DNA from: JAFANK01 sp036741695
GTDB taxonomy: Bacteria > Vulcanimicrobiota > Vulcanimicrobiia > Eremiobacterales > Eremiobacteraceae
Direction of reading: 5' to 3'
Length of the DNA stretch: 24,462 nt
Assembly: GCA_036741695.1 (NCBI GenBank)
Contig: DAINRU010000032.1
Location: forward strand, 1 to 24,462
The notes beneath the pieces are model-generated. The model was not told where the DNA came from. It ran no database searches and worked only from the letters and a program-made list of their open reading frames with translations. A program made the position numbers and the translations under genes. This document shows, one piece after another, positions 23,984 to 24,462 of the stretch; position 1 is the stretch's first letter; every line of letters begins with the position of its first letter.

Positions 23984-24462
23984 CGGTCGACTCGGATGCC
24001 GGCTGCCTGCAAACTTTCGGCGAGCGAGCTCCAGCGCGCTGCGCCGGCCGTGACGTGCGCCCGCCTGCCTGTCCCTTCCACCGAAAGCTCGATGACGAGC
24101 GCATCGGCAGGCCAGACGTCACCCGCGCGCTCCGGCCATTCCACAAGCGTGATTGCGTCGTCGGCGAGATACTGGGCGAGATCGAGGTCGGCGACGTCGT
24201 CCACGTCGTCGATCCGGTACAGATCGACGTGCCAGAGGGCCACCCGGCCGCCGCCGTAGGAGTGGGCGATCACAAACGTCGGGCTTGTGGCGTGTCCACC
24301 GCCCAGCGCGTTCGTGAAGCCGTCGACGAGCGTCGTCTTGCCGGCACCCAGCGGCCCGCGCAACAGGATGACCGCTCCCGGGGCGCTCACGGCAGCAAGC
24401 GCGGCGCCGAGACCTCTTGTCGCAGCCTCGTCGCGCAGCGATATCGATACTTGTGTCGCAAA
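23980..24462 (-). CDS. tsaE: tRNA threonylcarbamoyladenosine biosynthesis ATPase TsaE (5' end cut)
   Basis: The frame is open to the window edge, so the start lies outside; at least 160 residues are present. A GTG at 24390 exists, but the residues before it (SLRDEAATRGLGAALAAV) match the normal TsaE N-terminus (S.eeT..lG..la..l), so the gene is longer. The P-loop GPLGAGKTTL, the switch SPTFVIAHSY, VALWHVDLYRI and VEWPERAGD identify TsaE, the ATPase that activates the TsaB-TsaD complex. It is the first gene in view of the tsaE-tsaB-rimI-yqeK-rsfS operon. Confidence 0.95.
   Translation of the reverse strand, partial: FATQVSISLRDEAATRGLGAALAAVSAPGAVILLRGPLGAGKTTLVDGFTNALGGGHATSPTFVIAHSYGGGRVALWHVDLYRIDDVDDVADLDLAQYLADDAITLVEWPERAGDVWPADALVIELSVEGTGRRAHVTAGAARWSSLAESLQAAGIRVDR

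Overview
High-GC bacterial chromosome, densely coded, with no rRNA, tRNA, CRISPR or insertion sequence that I can see. The housekeeping block at the right end (tsaE-tsaB-rimI-yqeK-rsfS), the many 1-14 nt gene overlaps, the GTG/TTG starts and several promoters with a -10 box only 7-8 nt before the start codon (leaderless mRNAs) suggest a Terrabacteria-side, poorly cultured lineage. Candidatus Eremiobacterota or a relative is my guess; the window alone does not prove it.

Left part (1-8.1 kb). A membrane protein with a DUF4352-like ectodomain is preceded by two identical-arm 15-bp palindromes around a TATAAT box. It converges on a PadR-family repressor gene. Divergent from padR is a GntR/FCD regulator heading a four-gene catabolic operon: class III omega-amino-acid aminotransferase, CoA-acylating methylmalonate/malonate semialdehyde dehydrogenase (mmsA) and a Tat-exported spermidine-dehydrogenase-like flavoprotein. 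Together they read as polyamine to beta-alanine to acetyl-CoA catabolism under GntR control. A small lipoprotein gene (minus) and a secreted DUF1036 protein gene (plus) follow.

Middle part (8.1-18.1 kb). Seven minus-strand genes, each overlapping the next by 1 to 7 nt, run PqqD-like, HPr-kinase-like, GT2, GT2, lasso-type B2 transglutaminase-like protease, PF14907 nucleotidyltransferase, Wzx-like flippase. This mixes RiPP-maturation proteins with a glycan assembly and export line, but no lasso cyclase and no evident precursor peptide is present. A 0.74-kb stretch without a convincing gene separates it from a divergent plus-strand operon: an SDR and two paralogous GT2 enzymes, the first of which has lost its DxD motif. 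This 10-kb island is the most likely place for an undescribed system: a peptide or glycopeptide, or a surface glycan with modified peptide, built and exported together.

Right part (18.1-24.5 kb). A DUF2784 membrane protein, a PaaK-like CoA ligase divergent from an acyl-CoA dehydrogenase, then the minus-strand housekeeping operon tsaE (cut by the window end)-tsaB-rimI-yqeK-rsfS-small membrane protein.
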